From assembly GCA_039621445.1 (NCBI GenBank), contig CP154956.1:42556437-42620436 (forward strand): 64,000 bases of DNA. Reading direction: 5' to 3'. The notes under the pieces were generated by a model that worked only from the letters and a program-made list of their open reading frames with translations, made no database searches and was not told the origin of the DNA. Numbering within the stretch: position 1 is the first letter of the stretch; every line of letters begins with the position of its first letter. Source of the stretch: Euglena gracilis (Eukaryota > Euglenida > Euglenophyceae > Euglenales). Shown here piece after piece: positions 41,461-53,207 of the stretch. Position numbers and translations under genes: made by a program.

Positions 41461-41545
41461 CCTCCTTGATAAGTGCGCAGCGCCCTAATAAGTGCGCACC
41501 CCCCAAGGGTCCGAAACTACCTCCCTAAAAAGTGCACACACCCCA
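41461..41545. repeat. TAAGTGCGCA repeat
   Basis: GATAAGTGCGCAGC, AATAAGTGCGCACCCC and AAAAAGTGCACACACCCC, three spaced copies. Function unknown. Confidence 0.5.
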
Positions 41546-41810
41546 AAAAGAAGAATCAAAGAATCAAAGAATCACGGTCACATCTCAGGTCGGAGAGCAC
41601 ACACAATTCTCAGAACTGTGCTTCTCAGACCAAATATTTCTATCGTCCCAACCCAAATTTTTGACACATAATCACTTGACTGATTGCTTGACATCACAAG
41701 AAGGGGAAAAAATGGAAAAGAGCGGCGGAAAATTAAATGCAAGATCAATTACCAACCGTCACCAAACAAAAAAACCGAGAGATGGCGCAAAGTGGAGCCC
41801 CTACAGTTCA

Positions 41811-42080
41811 CCCCACACTGCACCCCACATTGCACCCCACATTGCACCCCACACTGCACCCCACACTGCACCCCACTGTCACCCCACACTTGCACCCCAC
41901 ACTTGCACCCCACACTTCACCCCACACTGCACTCCACACTACCCCACACTGCACCCCACACTGTACCCCACAGTGACAGTGACAGTGACAGCGACAGTGA
42001 CAGTGACAGTGACAGTGGGTGACCCCAGTCACCCCACAGTGCACCCCACAGTGCACCCCGCAGTGCACCCTGCAATGTAC
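41811..42080. repeat. 12-bp (ACTGCACCCCAC)n minisatellite with a (CAGTGA)n insert
   Basis: About twelve copies of ACTGCACCCCAC (41811-41970) lead into eight CAGTGA hexamers (41971-42018) and four more 12-mers (42028-42078). The repeat keeps frames open on both strands; none is likely to be a gene. Confidence 0.95.
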
Positions 42081-42140
42081 CGCACCACCTCTCAAGACTT
42101 GAGACATATTGAAAGGAGTGGCAGACATGCAAATTGGCAG

Positions 42141-45100
42141 TGTCTTAGACGGCGCTAAGAGGCATGATCGAAAATCGGCGGTTCCCAAAAACTTCATTCT
42201 CTCCGGGGGTATCAACAGGTGAAGTCCAAGTAGCCACATTGGTCCAAAATGCAGAATGTTTTTTTTTTGGCAGCACATCCCTTTTTGTTCTCACTGCCCG
42301 TTTGCAAGCCCCTATTTGCAGGGTGGGGGTCATCTTTGAAATTTAGGAACCAGGGTTCCCAATTTTTTTGATCGATCCTGTAGTCAAGGTACTAGTGTTC
42401 TACTTCATGTCATGGGGGGGCTTTCAAAGAAATGGGTGTAGCAATGGAAAGCGACTAGCCTTGAATTGCAAATGATCTTGATATGGCCCTATTTCCAATG
42501 TTTGCGAAGGCACATTTCCTGTTTGGCCTTTGAATAATCGGGACAATGGTTGGGAAGTTTTGGGAACCACGGTTCCCAATTTTTTTTTTACACTGCCCAT
42601 TGATTTCCTCATTTTCTGCTTTTTGGGGGGTTTGCCATCGGATGAAGCACCTTTTTTGTTGTTTGTGTCAAGGACTGTGTTTGGGCCAAGAGTTAGGGGG
42701 AGCCCAGGGGGTAAAACCTTGGCCCAAAACACTGTTCTTGTTTGAAACCGTGTTTTGGGCGAAGATTTAAGACTTTTAAAGTCTCGAAATCGACCCAAAC
42801 ACGGTTTCTTCAATGGCACAGTGGTACATCACACACATGAGAGGTGCATGTGATAGAAGGTCATTGCAACCCAAGGCCTGCAACTGTTTCCCCTCTCGCA
42901 CCTTCAGGATTTGCGTTAAGGACAAACCGGAAAGTCGCCATTTGCAAAGCGCCAATTTTTTTTATGCTGTGAGGGATTGTGAAGTTCGAGGGATGGCTTT
43001 TGGCAGTGCTGAAATTGGGTTGTAGTGCTAGCTGCAGTGGCAACAACTGGGTTGGGATTAGAGGCGTTGGTCCAGCCAAATTTTTATTTCGGTAATCCCA
43101 TTGCTTGCCAAGAGTGGCATTTCTCACGCCAAGAAACGTCAAAATACAATGATTTTCCACGATAGGGAGGCGTTGGTACGCACAGTGACACAAGCACCCA
43201 AGACATACATCCGCAAAAGTTCATTGCTGTGAAATGTTAGTTGTGCAATGTTAAAGCAAGAAACTACTTCCAAAGAACCTTGCTTTGGGCCGTATATTCA
43301 GCTGCTTCCAACTATAAGTATGCTCGCTGTCCCCTTGAGGGTGGTTTATCGGACCCAATTGCAACCATGCATGTGCATCGACTGGAAGCTGCATCCCAGA
43401 GGGGTGGCCAGCCCAAAACCGACTCCAGGAAATGTTCTAACCTCAATTTTATTCAATCCTTTTCGCCGTTGTCTTCCTTAAAACTCTCTCCACCTCAGGA
43501 GGGGGGGGGGCTTTCGTACTTTGGTCATTCCACCCCCCCCAATCAGATGTTATTATGCACCCGTTGGTCAGGATGGGATTTGCATACGTGACCCCAAGGT
43601 GTTCACGCATAAAAAGTCTTTTGGCACATCATTTTTCAGGTTGCTCAATGGTTGCGGGATCAATTCACTATTTTTTTGTCCCGTCACTAATATATTCGTC
43701 CCGCCATGGCAAAGAAATGCGGTGCCTTGGTGAAACAGACATAAGTCTGTTGTTATTAAGTTTGCAAACAAGCGATGCTGTATGATTTGGAAACTCCTCT
43801 GAAACACAGAAGAAGGAAAGTGCGGGACTCCATTTTATTGGTCACATTTTAGCTGAGTTTAGACACCGCCCTTTGCCAGATGCAGTGTTGGAGCCCTCGA
43901 TCGTTCAACTCAAATGTGGCCCTCCGCATTGTTGCAGTTGCAAGAGCATGATGGAGCGAAGCATGCGCTCTGGAAAGTCATCAAACAAGGGAACGTGGAG
44001 CATTGCACACAGAAAGTCGTGACCTCAAGGAACAGGCAGTTTGTGCTATTTTGGTGGCTTGTGCGTTCCAGGGTGTATGTAATGTAAAGGCACTGTGAAA
44101 TGATTGTGCATTAAGCAAAGATGGAACAAGAAAGCTGCAGAGGTCGCACAAAACAGCCTCAACTGTACCTCGCTTGCATAGCTACCCAATTCTTTAGCGA
44201 TGCGTTTTCTCAGCGTAAAACGCACTGTTTGTACTCAATGCATTTTTTTTTTCTGCAACAAATCACTCAGTTGACGAGTGTGCCATACGTCGCCCTCTGT
44301 TCATTCCACGGGGATGCTTTTGCACCTTGACTTTTTACTGACAATCCCAAAGGTGCCACTCAATCCTTTTATTGCCAGCCTAGACGGAGCCATCATCTCC
44401 TGGACACAAATGATCTTGTGCGCTAGCTTTGCTTGCAAGAACCCCCTGATGAATACCCTGGAAACATTTGCCTCATGTTTATGTACATTAATTTACACAT
44501 ATTTCGTGACCTCCAAGGAAAGACCCGCTCTGGCTCATGCTTGGCCTTGTTGGTTCCAGGAGTTTGTGTGCTCCTATGTCCAAATGTGATGTAAGGTGGT
44601 TGTGCATAAGCAGACAAACAAAGTGCAGAGTCTGCATGACAATTGAACAAAAATTTGTTTTTGGCTGGTACCCAGGAATTAACAAGTGCGGGTTGGATTA
44701 CAAAACTCAGGGTGGTTTTTTCTGAAATGCATATTTTTTTTTCAACAAGCCAGTTATCCTCGAAGTGTTCTCTAAAGCATCCAGTGGGATGACTCATTTG
44801 TTTGACTCTTGTTTTGTGCACCATGGCGCGCTGGGAAGCTCGGAGGATCCGTCGGATTAATCTGTGATGGTTGTCTAGTGATGGACAAAACTCATCTCTG
44901 CGGGAGCAATGCATCTCTACATGTGCTTCTGCCATTGCAATTGGGGCAGGAGGCTCCCATTCACATGTGCAGGGCAACAAGGAAGGTTGTAGACAGTGGA
45001 TTGAGAAGTGGAAGCGGCCCACAAGGAAATACCCAGACCGTAGGACCACTGTTGTCCATCCCACGCAAGTGTCTTTCCACCATCCACCCTGTTTTTTTTG

Positions 45101-46247
45101 CAAATTGAAACAGAAACAGTATCGCTGCTATCCCATTCAACATCCGAATCTCTTTTCCAGAGTGCATGCCCCTTAGTCTTGCTGCTGAAAAGTTCTTCAT
45201 AGGACCGGTGTTTGGTTCCTCATTCTTCCCAGTTCCTATGAGCTACCAATGGACATTTTATTTTCCCCCCCATCAAAAGATGTCGCACAGTGATCTCTGC
45301 CGAAATATGTTCATTTCATTTCACGACAAGCACTCTTCACACAACATATTCCTTCAAATGTTCTTTGTGCCATTCCTGAAAAGGGCATTTTAGATTTGGT
45401 GACGCAGGGTTCCACGTGGGATAAATACAAAGAAGGCAGGAAATCAAAAGGCTGGTTTGAAACCCCGCTGAAGCATCACCTCAAAGAGACCCTGGCAAAG
45501 AACAAGGAGGTCTTGGTCCACCGTGCTTCCAACCAGATCTCGCATTGTTTTGCCTGGGGGGAAGAGAGCACCCCATGCTGCTGCTTCAACCAGGCTGTGT
45601 TTCCCCCATCTTTTGCCCCAGAGGGCAGTGAACACTGTCCCCAAGCCTGCTCAACGCATCGGGTGTCTTGTTTGGGAACCGTGGTTCCCAAAGTGTGCCA
45701 TCCAGCTGCATAAATTGCATTGGGGAGGGGAGCCATTTTCGGCTTTTTTTCACCCCCTGGCAGGGCTTTCTTCCAAGTGCAAGATTTTTCCTGTGAAATT
45801 GGGTGTCCATCCCCTGTCCCGCAGATTGGCTTGAAAACTCCGTTTTCCCACCCTCCGATCAGCCCCATTCCGAACCAAGCCCCAGTTGTCCTTCTGGAGG
45901 TCGACAGCTTTCTAGTGCCCAACGTTCCCCGCTGGCAGCATGGCCTGAACCTTGCGTCTTGGCCCGCCCCTGCACCACCCGAGCCACAACCCCACGGGGG
46001 ACATGAATTTGCCTCATTTTCAGTGTTTGCCCTGCGGGGTGCATCGGCCTGGTGGGCACCAGGGGGAGGTGAAAAACTGGGGAATCAGGCCCAAATGCCA
46101 CTGAATATTGCGCGGTCTTGCACCTTTCATGGATCGGTGTCTCCCCTCCACAGACAGTGCGCGGCCAGAAAGTATGAAACGTGCTTGGGAACCGCAGATT
46201 TTTTTTCAAAAAACCATCATGCCTCGTAGCGCCGTCTAAGAGTGTGA
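42141..46247. mobile_element. 4.1-kb segment bounded by inverted repeats
   Basis: TCTTAGACGGCGCTAAGAGG then CATGAT (42143-42168) and ATCATGCCTCGTAGCGCCGT then CTAAGA (46217-46242) are inverted copies. The match extends inward to GCGGTTCCCAA on both sides, about 55 bp in all. Inside I find no known transposase. Palindromes GGGAACCACGGTTCCC (42559) and GGGAACCGTGGTTCCC (45673) recur. Open frames of 226 (44423-45103, minus) and 169 codons (45720-46229, plus) exist but match nothing I know. Confidence 0.45.
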
Positions 46248-46273
46248 GACACATTTGGAACGGCGGTTGCCGG

Positions 46274-46974
46274 CAGGGTTGACATTTTTTTTTGTAAAAA
46301 AACCCAAAAAACATGTTTTTTTTAAAAAAAACGCAAAAAACATGTTTTTTTTTGAAAGCAAAAATTGACCTTTTTCCTTGCGAAATGACCATTTTTTGAG
46401 AAAAATTTTTCGGGTGTGGTTCGGGTCACGGGGGGGTCACGGGGGAACACCACATTTTCGGTGGCCAAAATAGGAATCACCGAAAACGAATTTTTAAAGA
46501 AAAAATCAATTTTGGGCTCCAAATATGGAATCCCCCAACCTAAAGTTAGTATTTTGACACCAAATTAGGCATCACCATTCCAAATTTTGCAAAATTTATG
46601 CTCAAAATTGGGAATCCACCTGAATAGTTTGTCAAATTAGGCATCACCGGCCAAGTTTTTTTCAGAAAAAAAATTGGCCGAAAAGGGTCTTAGGTCGGGT
46701 CGGGGGGGGGGGTCACGGGGGGAATGCCCCCTCTAAAGTTTTTTTTTATGTGTGAAAGTATTTCCAAATCTGTATTTTCTGGTGCAAAAGGTTATGCTTT
46801 CAGCCCAAGAAAAAACAAAAATGAATGCTGCAGAGATAAAAAATTAACTTTTTCAAAAAAACATTGCAAAAATTTTTCCCCAAACCCTCCATGACGATTT
46901 TTTCTGTTTTTTTAAAATTTTTTTTTAAAAAAAACATGTTTTTTTGTTTCAAAAATAAACAAGCCGTCAACCTT
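46274..46974. mobile_element. 701-bp Mutator-like non-autonomous element with 9-bp target duplication
   Basis: The ends CAGGGTTGAC and GTCAACCTT are inverted repeats, flanked directly by GGTTGCCGG at 46265-46273 and 46975-46983. Nine bases is the usual target duplication of Mutator-like elements. There is no coding frame; A/T tracts sit near both ends and a GGTCACGGGGGG motif occurs twice. It is the uninterrupted form of the element at 30800-36441 and so supplies empty sites for both insertions there. Confidence 0.9.
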
Positions 46975-46982
46975 GGTTGCCG

Positions 46983-47078
46983 GGTGTTCGATGCACGCAT
47001 CTGTTGTGGGTGAATGAGACAGAGGGCTTCCAGCGGGGGTGCGCTTTCGTCACGCTCCGTGTGTTTCCACAAAGGCAG
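46983..47078 (+). CDS. Possible exon with RRM RNP1-like motif
   Basis: The frame GVRCTHLLWVNETEGFQRGC then AFVTLRVFPQRQ ends at CAG before GTTTTTTC, a fair donor site. The octamer RGCAFVTL (47034-47057) fits the RNP1 pattern of RNA-recognition motifs, and EGFQRGCAFVTL resembles the CELF/Bruno subgroup. I found no RNP2 motif or partner exon, and the Mutator-like element lies directly upstream. Chance is a real alternative. Confidence 0.25.
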
Positions 47079-48492
47079 GTTTTTTCAACAGGGTTTTTCC
47101 GCTTTGGACCCAAATGAGGAAGTTTTTTTGACTTGCTTGATCGCCTGGGGGCCCACACTTCAAAACCAGTCAGTCTCTTCTCAAAACCAGTCACCCACTG
47201 CCCATCTCCCCTGGGTGGGGAGGGGGCGTCGGTCATTTTGGCCACTCGGCCAAAATTGGCTCAAAATCAATGGATTTTGGTCAAAAAGCCCCCAGAGAAT
47301 TCCGGCACCTTTGGCGCTAGGCGGCCTGGCCGACCAACCCCCCCCCCCCCGGTTGTAAAGATAAAATTCACAAGGTAAACCAGCGACAGGGGTCTTGGAG
47401 GGGGGGGTCAAAATTCGGGTCCTCTTGGGAATATTTGGTCCTCCTATAAATTTAATTGGGTCCTCTTGGGATTTTTTTTTCCCCCTGCCGAACATTGCAT
47501 CTTCTGTGTGCATGTTTTTGGCTGACCAAAGGGCAAATTTTCGTTTTTGGCATTGGAATTTCAAGCCAATTTTGCCAATTTTTGATAATTCCGGGACCCC
47601 ACTTCGAGTCTCAATCGAATTTGATGATTCTCATCTACAAACGACCCAAATAGGAAAAGAGAGGTGTTGGGGGGAAACACACGCAAAAAACAAAATTTTC
47701 TAAAAAAACTCGCAAAAACCGCATTCCTCCGGACTATATCCCCTCCCAAAAAAGCACCAAATCACTCAGTTTCAATGGAAAAACAGAACCAAAAATTTTC
47801 CCAACCTCGGTGATGCCTGGCTTGGTAACTAAAATACAGTGTTTTCCCGAAGGGCCCCCCCCCTTCACCCAACCCCACTTTGCCGAGGTTTTTTTTGTGT
47901 TTTTTGTGATTTTTTTTGTGTGTCGCATTTTTTGAGGGTCCATGTTGCCCTGGTATAGGTGATTTCGGCGGTGAATTCTCGATTCGGGCCAAAGTTTACG
48001 TTTTGTTTAATGGGGGGGACCTCGGAAAGACTGGACAGAAATCTCTTTTTTTGGCCACCCGAAGTGGCGGGAGGCGCCATTTTGACTGAACATGAAAGTG
48101 TCAAAGACTGGACAACTGCATCTTGGGCATATAAATGTATTAAAATTCTTTGTGTGTTTTTTTTTCAAACCACCCAACAGGCGGAAAGACAATTGCATCT
48201 TTTGTTTTCCGCAAAAGCAGAAAAAGGCTTGAAAAGCCTTTTCAGAGCTAACATTCCAATTAAAAGTTCAAAGGTGCTGCCAGAGTCAAGAGCCCGGTGT
48301 TCCTAAACGCATAAATACATGCATTGGAACGTTGGCTTCACAACAGAACTGAAAATTTTCAGGTTAATTCTTTATTTGATTTCCCCCCACATTTTCATCA
48401 AAAATCTCTTTTTCTTCCCGTTTCTCAAACGATCCACCATTTTTTTTTGGGAATTACGGGATGAAAACCACTTTATTTCAGAGCAAAGAGCT
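47079..48492. other. Stretch without recognised gene
   Basis: AT-rich DNA with GGTCCTCTTGGGA repeats at 47417-47470 and two hairpin remnants of the 31.2-kb type (GGCCACCCGAAGTGGC near 48052; CCACCCAACAGGCGG near 48170). No convincing exon. Confidence 0.4.
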
Positions 48493-49632
48493 GGCGTCGT
48501 CTTGGAAACCCGTCAGACATTAACGGGCGCAGCCTTGGAAACCCTCAGATGTTAACAATTTCAGCTTGAAATCCATTAATGTCTGTAGAATTTCAAGACA
48601 GGCGTCGGGCGCAGGAAATAGGTTTTAACGTTGAAACCGATGGCCAAGGCCAACCAGGTTGGCAATGTTTGGGTCCATTCGGAAAACCAAAGCCAAAAGA
48701 CAAAAAAAATATCCCTATTGATTTCCAAGATGGTGATTGGAATTTTTGTGAAATTTTAAATATTTTGGAGTTTCGCTTTTTCCCCCTCGAAATTTTTGGT
48801 ACTCTGGGGTTCTGGAAGCGTTATGGACTAGGCAGAGCTGGCATTCTTCGCGCAACACCCCTTTCCATGGGTTGCTCAGAATGTGCAGCTTCCCGTACGA
48901 CCCTCCGACAATGCTTTGAAAAAAAATGGTTGGCAGCCCTTTGCTCCCCTGAACAGTGGGGACAGATCCGTCTCCTTATCCGGCTCGATGGCCTCGGCAT
49001 CTCCGATCCAGGACACATTTGTCCACCAGCTCGGATTGCCGGCATTGTGGAATACAGACAATTTTTTCTGTTAGATGGACAATCTGGCAATTCCAGGGCT
49101 CACAACAGGCTGAAATTAATCTGCCATTTCGTTTTCCAGAATTTCAAATTTCCAGATTCAAATGCCAGATTTAGTTGGCATCACTGGTCGTCTGATGAAA
49201 AGAGCTTTCAATGGAGGGGTGATTTGGCATTTGAGCAGTTGAAACAGAGATACGATCCCAATTATCCAAATTCAGGAAATTGGTTTCATAAGTGAAGAAT
49301 TTGGTGAAATCAAATTTTGCCAGAATACCCAAAAGGGAACAACATTTCAGTCATTTTCTTCTTTTTTTCCGCCACCTTGAATTTTCTCTTAATGACGGCC
49401 AAAAATGCCAAAAGGTGGTGTTCCACCAGGGTGGGGACTGGGGAACAGACTGGCCTCCATCATTTGGTTTTGATTAGGCAATTGAAAGTAATTGTGAAAA
49501 CTCTGAACAATACCGAGAAAAAGACACAAAAAAGGGTTGTGTCGATTTCCAAGGCAATGAAATCTGTCAATGTCGAACGGTTTCCAAGGCGGCGCCCGTT
49601 AATGTCTGATGGTTTCCAAGGTGGCGCCCGTT
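48493..49632. mobile_element. 1.14-kb TIR element enclosing a retrotransposon fragment
   Basis: CTTGGAAACCCGTCAGACAT...TAACGGGCGC (from 48493) is mirrored at 49573-49632 by GGTTTCCAAGGCGGCGCCCG...TTAATGTCTGA; the right arm holds two tandem units. A 238-codon frame (48579-49295) crosses the interior, but only its middle is recognisable. No transposase motif. Confidence 0.6.
48838..49060 (+). pseudogene. Retrotransposon remnant A: linker fragment inside the TIR element
   Basis: GILRATPLSMGCSECAASRT, then PEQWGQIRLLIRLDGLGISD and PPARIAGIVEY, align with LLRACPLSMSRPKCAAFTTT...PLQWDQITLPIRLGGFGISD...LPARIAGIVDY of the 417 frame. It is open and in frame with unrelated sequence on both sides, as if captured by the TIR element. 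It lacks any catalytic motif. Confidence 0.8.
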
Positions 49633-51769
49633 TAAAGGCACTTTTTTGGCAATATTTCCGTCTAGGTGTATCGATTGAATGTTTCAGGACAGGGTTGCGG
49701 GCCCAGATGAAATAGGTTTTAGAAAAATCGACCGACACCAACGGTTTCATTGCCACGCCAGGCGGTGTGCCACGCTACTACCTACATGCGCATCGCCCTG
49801 CCCTGTGAAACTGTTACAACGAACCACCTTTTCTTTGGCGCTCAGTGGCCAATACCGTGGCTCTTGGGGTCCATTATTTTGGCCCAGAGTTGCCAAAACT
49901 ACGTGCAGCATTTGGTGGGTAATGAAAGGACACTCCTCAAGGACACTCGGGGGGGGGGCAGCAAGCTGGCAGGAAGAAAGGTGATGGCTGGACCCAAGGG
50001 GTGGGGTCCAGGGGGTGGGTCCAGGGGGAGGGGTGGGGGTGGGGTGGGTGTGGGGCCCCCGGCTTGCACTGAAGGCGACTAGGCGCGATGAAAAACAAAA
50101 AAGGAAACTTGTTTGGGTTTGAAATTTGGGGCATTTTGGCTTTCAGCCTCATGGGGAAAGGGCCGAATGGAGTTAAAAGAAAATGCTGAGGAAAAAAATA
50201 AGAAGGTGGGAGAAAACGAGTAATGATCGAAAAATAAAAAACAAAAAGAAACAAGGTGGTTCACTTGTTTGTGGCTGATCAAAGATTCCCAATGAAGAAC
50301 TTGCAGAAAAATGTGTCTGGATTTTTTCGGAAAAATGAGGAAAAAATCGTTCGATTTGATGGTGGGTGATTTGATTGAAGTGCAAAAAACACGGTTCATT
50401 GCTTTCTCGTGAGGACACCAAAAAAGTAGGTTCTTGGGGGTGGACAGAGCTGCACGGGGTTTGCCTTGATGTGGGCCAAAGCAGAATAGGTGAAATGAGA
50501 AACATCACCACGAATTTCGATGATCCGAAATCATTCAGCGAATAGTAAATTGGGAAGCGGAATTGCTAGAACTGAGGAACCGATCTGAATATGACGAACC
50601 ACACCAGTGGAGGATCTTTTTCTGGGAATTAATGGGCGCTTCCAGGAGACAAGAAACGGGAAACAACCCAAAAAGGACTGTTTAGGGGGAGGGCAGGCCA
50701 CACAGAAAAAAAGATGGCTTGTCGAGGGTGAATAAGTAAGAAAGACAGGGGCAAGCAATGTTCCAGCCAAGTGGCGGGAGGGGACACATCTGCGAGAGGT
50801 GATGCCTGAAAAGAAAAGGAATGCCAAAAGCTAAAATATGGCAAAAAAGGAACCAAAAAAAATGATGGCATGGACTTGCAATGGATACCCCCCCAATTGT
50901 CCAAAGTGGCACGAAACGGTGCGAAAAGGACCACCGCCCAAACAAAATGGTGCAAGGGTAAAATTTGGTCGGTGGCGGAGACATGGAGTGTGTTTTGCTA
51001 AAAGGGGGAAAGGCGACAAGTGCAGATGTGGAATAATAAAAAAAAAAAATGCCCGCCAGGAAAGCACGGCAAAGGGGCAATGACAGGGGCCACATGGACG
51101 GCTGTGACAGAACCAACAAAAACGTTAGTCATTGCAACTATGAACAAGGGGGGGCACACAAAAAGGCAGTGACGGGGGAAGAAGAAGGCCTGGGCCTGGT
51201 GAGGGATGTGCACAAAACGGCGGGTGGGGATGAGGGGGGGGGGGGGGCAACACAGTAACCACAAAAGCGGGGCATCTGCGATCACCTGCACGGACTGGTT
51301 GATGAAAAACTCGACAAGCAGAGAGGTTACACCACCCACGGTGCGCCGTTCAGCAAGAAAGTGGCGTGCACCTTTCAACAGTAATGGGTGCCTGACACCG
51401 ATAGGTCAAAGCAGGGACCAGGATAAAAAAAAAAAGACCCCAACGCATCATCCCATAAGAGGTGGAGGGTGGCAAAGGGTCAGATTCAAGTCGGGGGTAC
51501 TAAAAGATACAGAGAATGGGCCGGGTGGGCCACTGAGGGCCCAAAAGAGTGGGGCATATACCACCTCCCACACCCCACCGCGCGACCGTCGAGGCAGCAG
51601 TGAGGCATGGGGTCCACCCCAAACCCCCTTGTCCAACGACCACCCTCCCCCCCCCCCTGGTCGGAGGCGAATATTGGCCGTTTTAGCGACCCCCCCCAGG
51701 GGGGGAGGCATTTCCAATCCTAAAAGCATTGTTCTTCCTGCCAGGCAGGGTGTTGCTTAAGAAAATTTG
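49633..51769. other. Purine-rich stretch without recognised gene
   Basis: From 50090 to 51500 the plus strand is strongly A/G-rich, which opens hydrophobic F/L/P/S-rich frames on the minus strand. None shows a known domain. Confidence 0.4.
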
Positions 51770-52160
51770 ACCCCGGCCCTTTTTCCAGCCAGCAGAAATC
51801 TTCCAGCCTCTGAGCTGGACCCCCCCGGGGGGGGGTCCTTAAGCAACGCCCTGCTGCTAGGGCGGTCCATAAGGGGCGGGAAGTTTTTTTTGTTAAGGAC
51901 CGCCCCCTGGCCTAAGGGCCTACCAAGGCCGGCGAAGGGCGACCAGGGATTTGAACGGAATCCAAATTCAAAAGTCGAAACACACTTTTTGACGTTTTGG
52001 GTGGATGGACGACAATTCAAGGGTGTCAGAAATCACTTTTTTTCCTGAAGTCGACCCTTTTTTTTGCCAAAATATCGCCACTTTTTTGGTCATTTTTCCC
52101 TATTGTTGGGACGGGATTTTTTTTTTGCTTAAGGACCGCCCTGCTTCCTGCTGGCATCCC
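51770..52160. repeat. Dispersed repeat with GACCGCCC inverted words, copy 1
   Basis: GTTGCTTAAG...CTTAAGCAACGCCCTGC and GGGCGGTCC...GGACCGCCC form hairpins at 51750-51910. From 51960, GACGTTTTGGGTGGATGGAC, CAGAAATC and GTCGAC match 62100-62280. The second copy lies in an intron of the coiled-coil gene. Confidence 0.6.
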
Positions 52161-52206
52161 AGGAGTCCATCATTTAGCTGAAAACCGGGCGGATTTTTGG
52201 AACCAC

Positions 52207-52260
52207 AAATAATCACGAATAATCACGAATAATCACGAATAATCACGAATAATCACGAAT
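52207..52260. repeat. 11-bp (AATAATCACGA)n tandem repeat
   Basis: Five perfect units. Confidence 0.95.
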
Positions 52261-52723
52261 CAGAAATGGCGGTCCCCACCACGAATGGGAGGGAACCCCT
52301 GGTGGGAAAATTGTTCGGGTTCGCATTCAGGATAGGGTTAAAAATATGGTGATTTAAGCCTAATTGGGTCTGAATACAAATCCAAAATTTGAATACAAAT
52401 TTAGCCTTGAATCTCAGTCGAGATTCGACCAGACTTTTCCCCTAAATTCTAACCCTAACCACTGTCCAATATACAGCTAGAACGTTGGCTCCAAAATGGT
52501 GTCAAATTTCCACCACAATGAGCCAGAATTCTTCCACTATGAATAAACTACCACATCCCCCTGCAAATGGCAGGTCAATATCAGCAACTAGGTGCCATGG
52601 TTTTGGCCACTCAACGCCAAAGTTTTTGCCCACCAAAATTGCCTGGCCGAATTGATTTACATGCGACGGAGTGTCCCACTATTTATGGCCCCCACAGTAA
52701 TTTGGATCATTTTCGCTCATTTT

Positions 52724-52775
52724 TTGCAACCCTAACCCACACCATAACTTGAACCCTGACCCTAACATCTCCTGG
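52724..52775 (-). repeat. Interstitial telomere-like repeat, C-rich strand up
   Basis: AACCCTAACCCACACC...AACCCTGACCCTAAC on the plus strand is degenerate (CCCTAA)n. A short piece also lies at 52443-52455. It overlaps the 3' edge of the putative exon on the minus strand. Confidence 0.75.
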
Positions 52776-53077
52776 AGTTGCTGAAAGAGGACGACTGGGT
52801 CCTTGCCTCCAAACATTTGAGGGTGGCCTTGCCATCGGGTGTGCACAGAATCCACCTTGGGGTACAGGCCTTCAAGGACTTCCCAATGGGCATTGCTGAT
52901 GGATCCCAGGATGGCAGCCGTCACAGCCGCCGACTTGGCGTCTGAAGGGTGCGCTCTCAGCCTCGTCGGAAAGGGACGCACAGAGCCAGCGGAATCGGCT
53001 GCACTCTTGCGAGGGTTCTGCCCGTTGAAGCCTCTGCCTCGGAGGATGCGTCTCTTCAGCTCTTGGAACTGCGCCTT
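52767..53077 (-). CDS. Putative exon of unknown gene
   Basis: On the minus strand, after CAGAACCTGCTAG, the frame reads KAQFQELKRRILRGRGFNGQ, then SVRPFPTRLRAHPSDAKSAA, VTAAILGSISNAHWEVLEGL and HPQMFGGKDPVVLFQQLQEM. It reaches the telomere-like repeat, where GTTAGG could serve as donor. Composition is protein-like and open for 103 codons. A preceding short exon with a CKFC motif could join in phase across 53078-53165. I do not recognise the family. Confidence 0.4.
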
Positions 53078-53139
53078 CTAGCAGGTTCTGATACGGGGAT
53101 AAGGGGGCAGGACGGGCAGACTGCGCAGGCCTTGGGTGC

Positions 53140-53204
53140 CTCGTCAGGTGACTTTGCTGCCATACCGAGTGGTGTAACTCGCGCTGGCAGAATTTGCACT
53201 TCTC
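53140..53204 (-). other. C2H2-like zinc-finger motif
   Basis: The minus strand reads EKCKFCQRELHHSVWQQSHL then TRH, matching C-x2-C-x12-H-x3-H. However, CACTCG-GTATGG inside it is a plausible donor that would leave only CKFCQRELHHS joined to the exon at 53077. Either reading is possible and the motif may be fortuitous. Confidence 0.3.
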
Positions 53205-53207
53205 AAT

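Noticed and set aside
41532-42278. His/Pro/Thr-rich frames of 208 and 156 codons
   Set aside because: They translate the 12-bp minisatellite and the CAGTGA hexamer repeat.
44423-45103. 226-codon minus-strand frame as a gene
   Set aside because: No recognisable domain, uneven composition and no supporting splice or codon signal; mentioned only within the 4.1-kb segment.
45396-46229. Two plus-strand frames as exons
   Set aside because: The first begins after an acceptor-like site and looks partly protein-like, but I could not place it in a family or connect it to other exons.
50531-51378. Hydrophobic minus-strand frames resembling membrane proteins
   Set aside because: They arise from strong A/G bias on the plus strand; no start, topology or family evidence.
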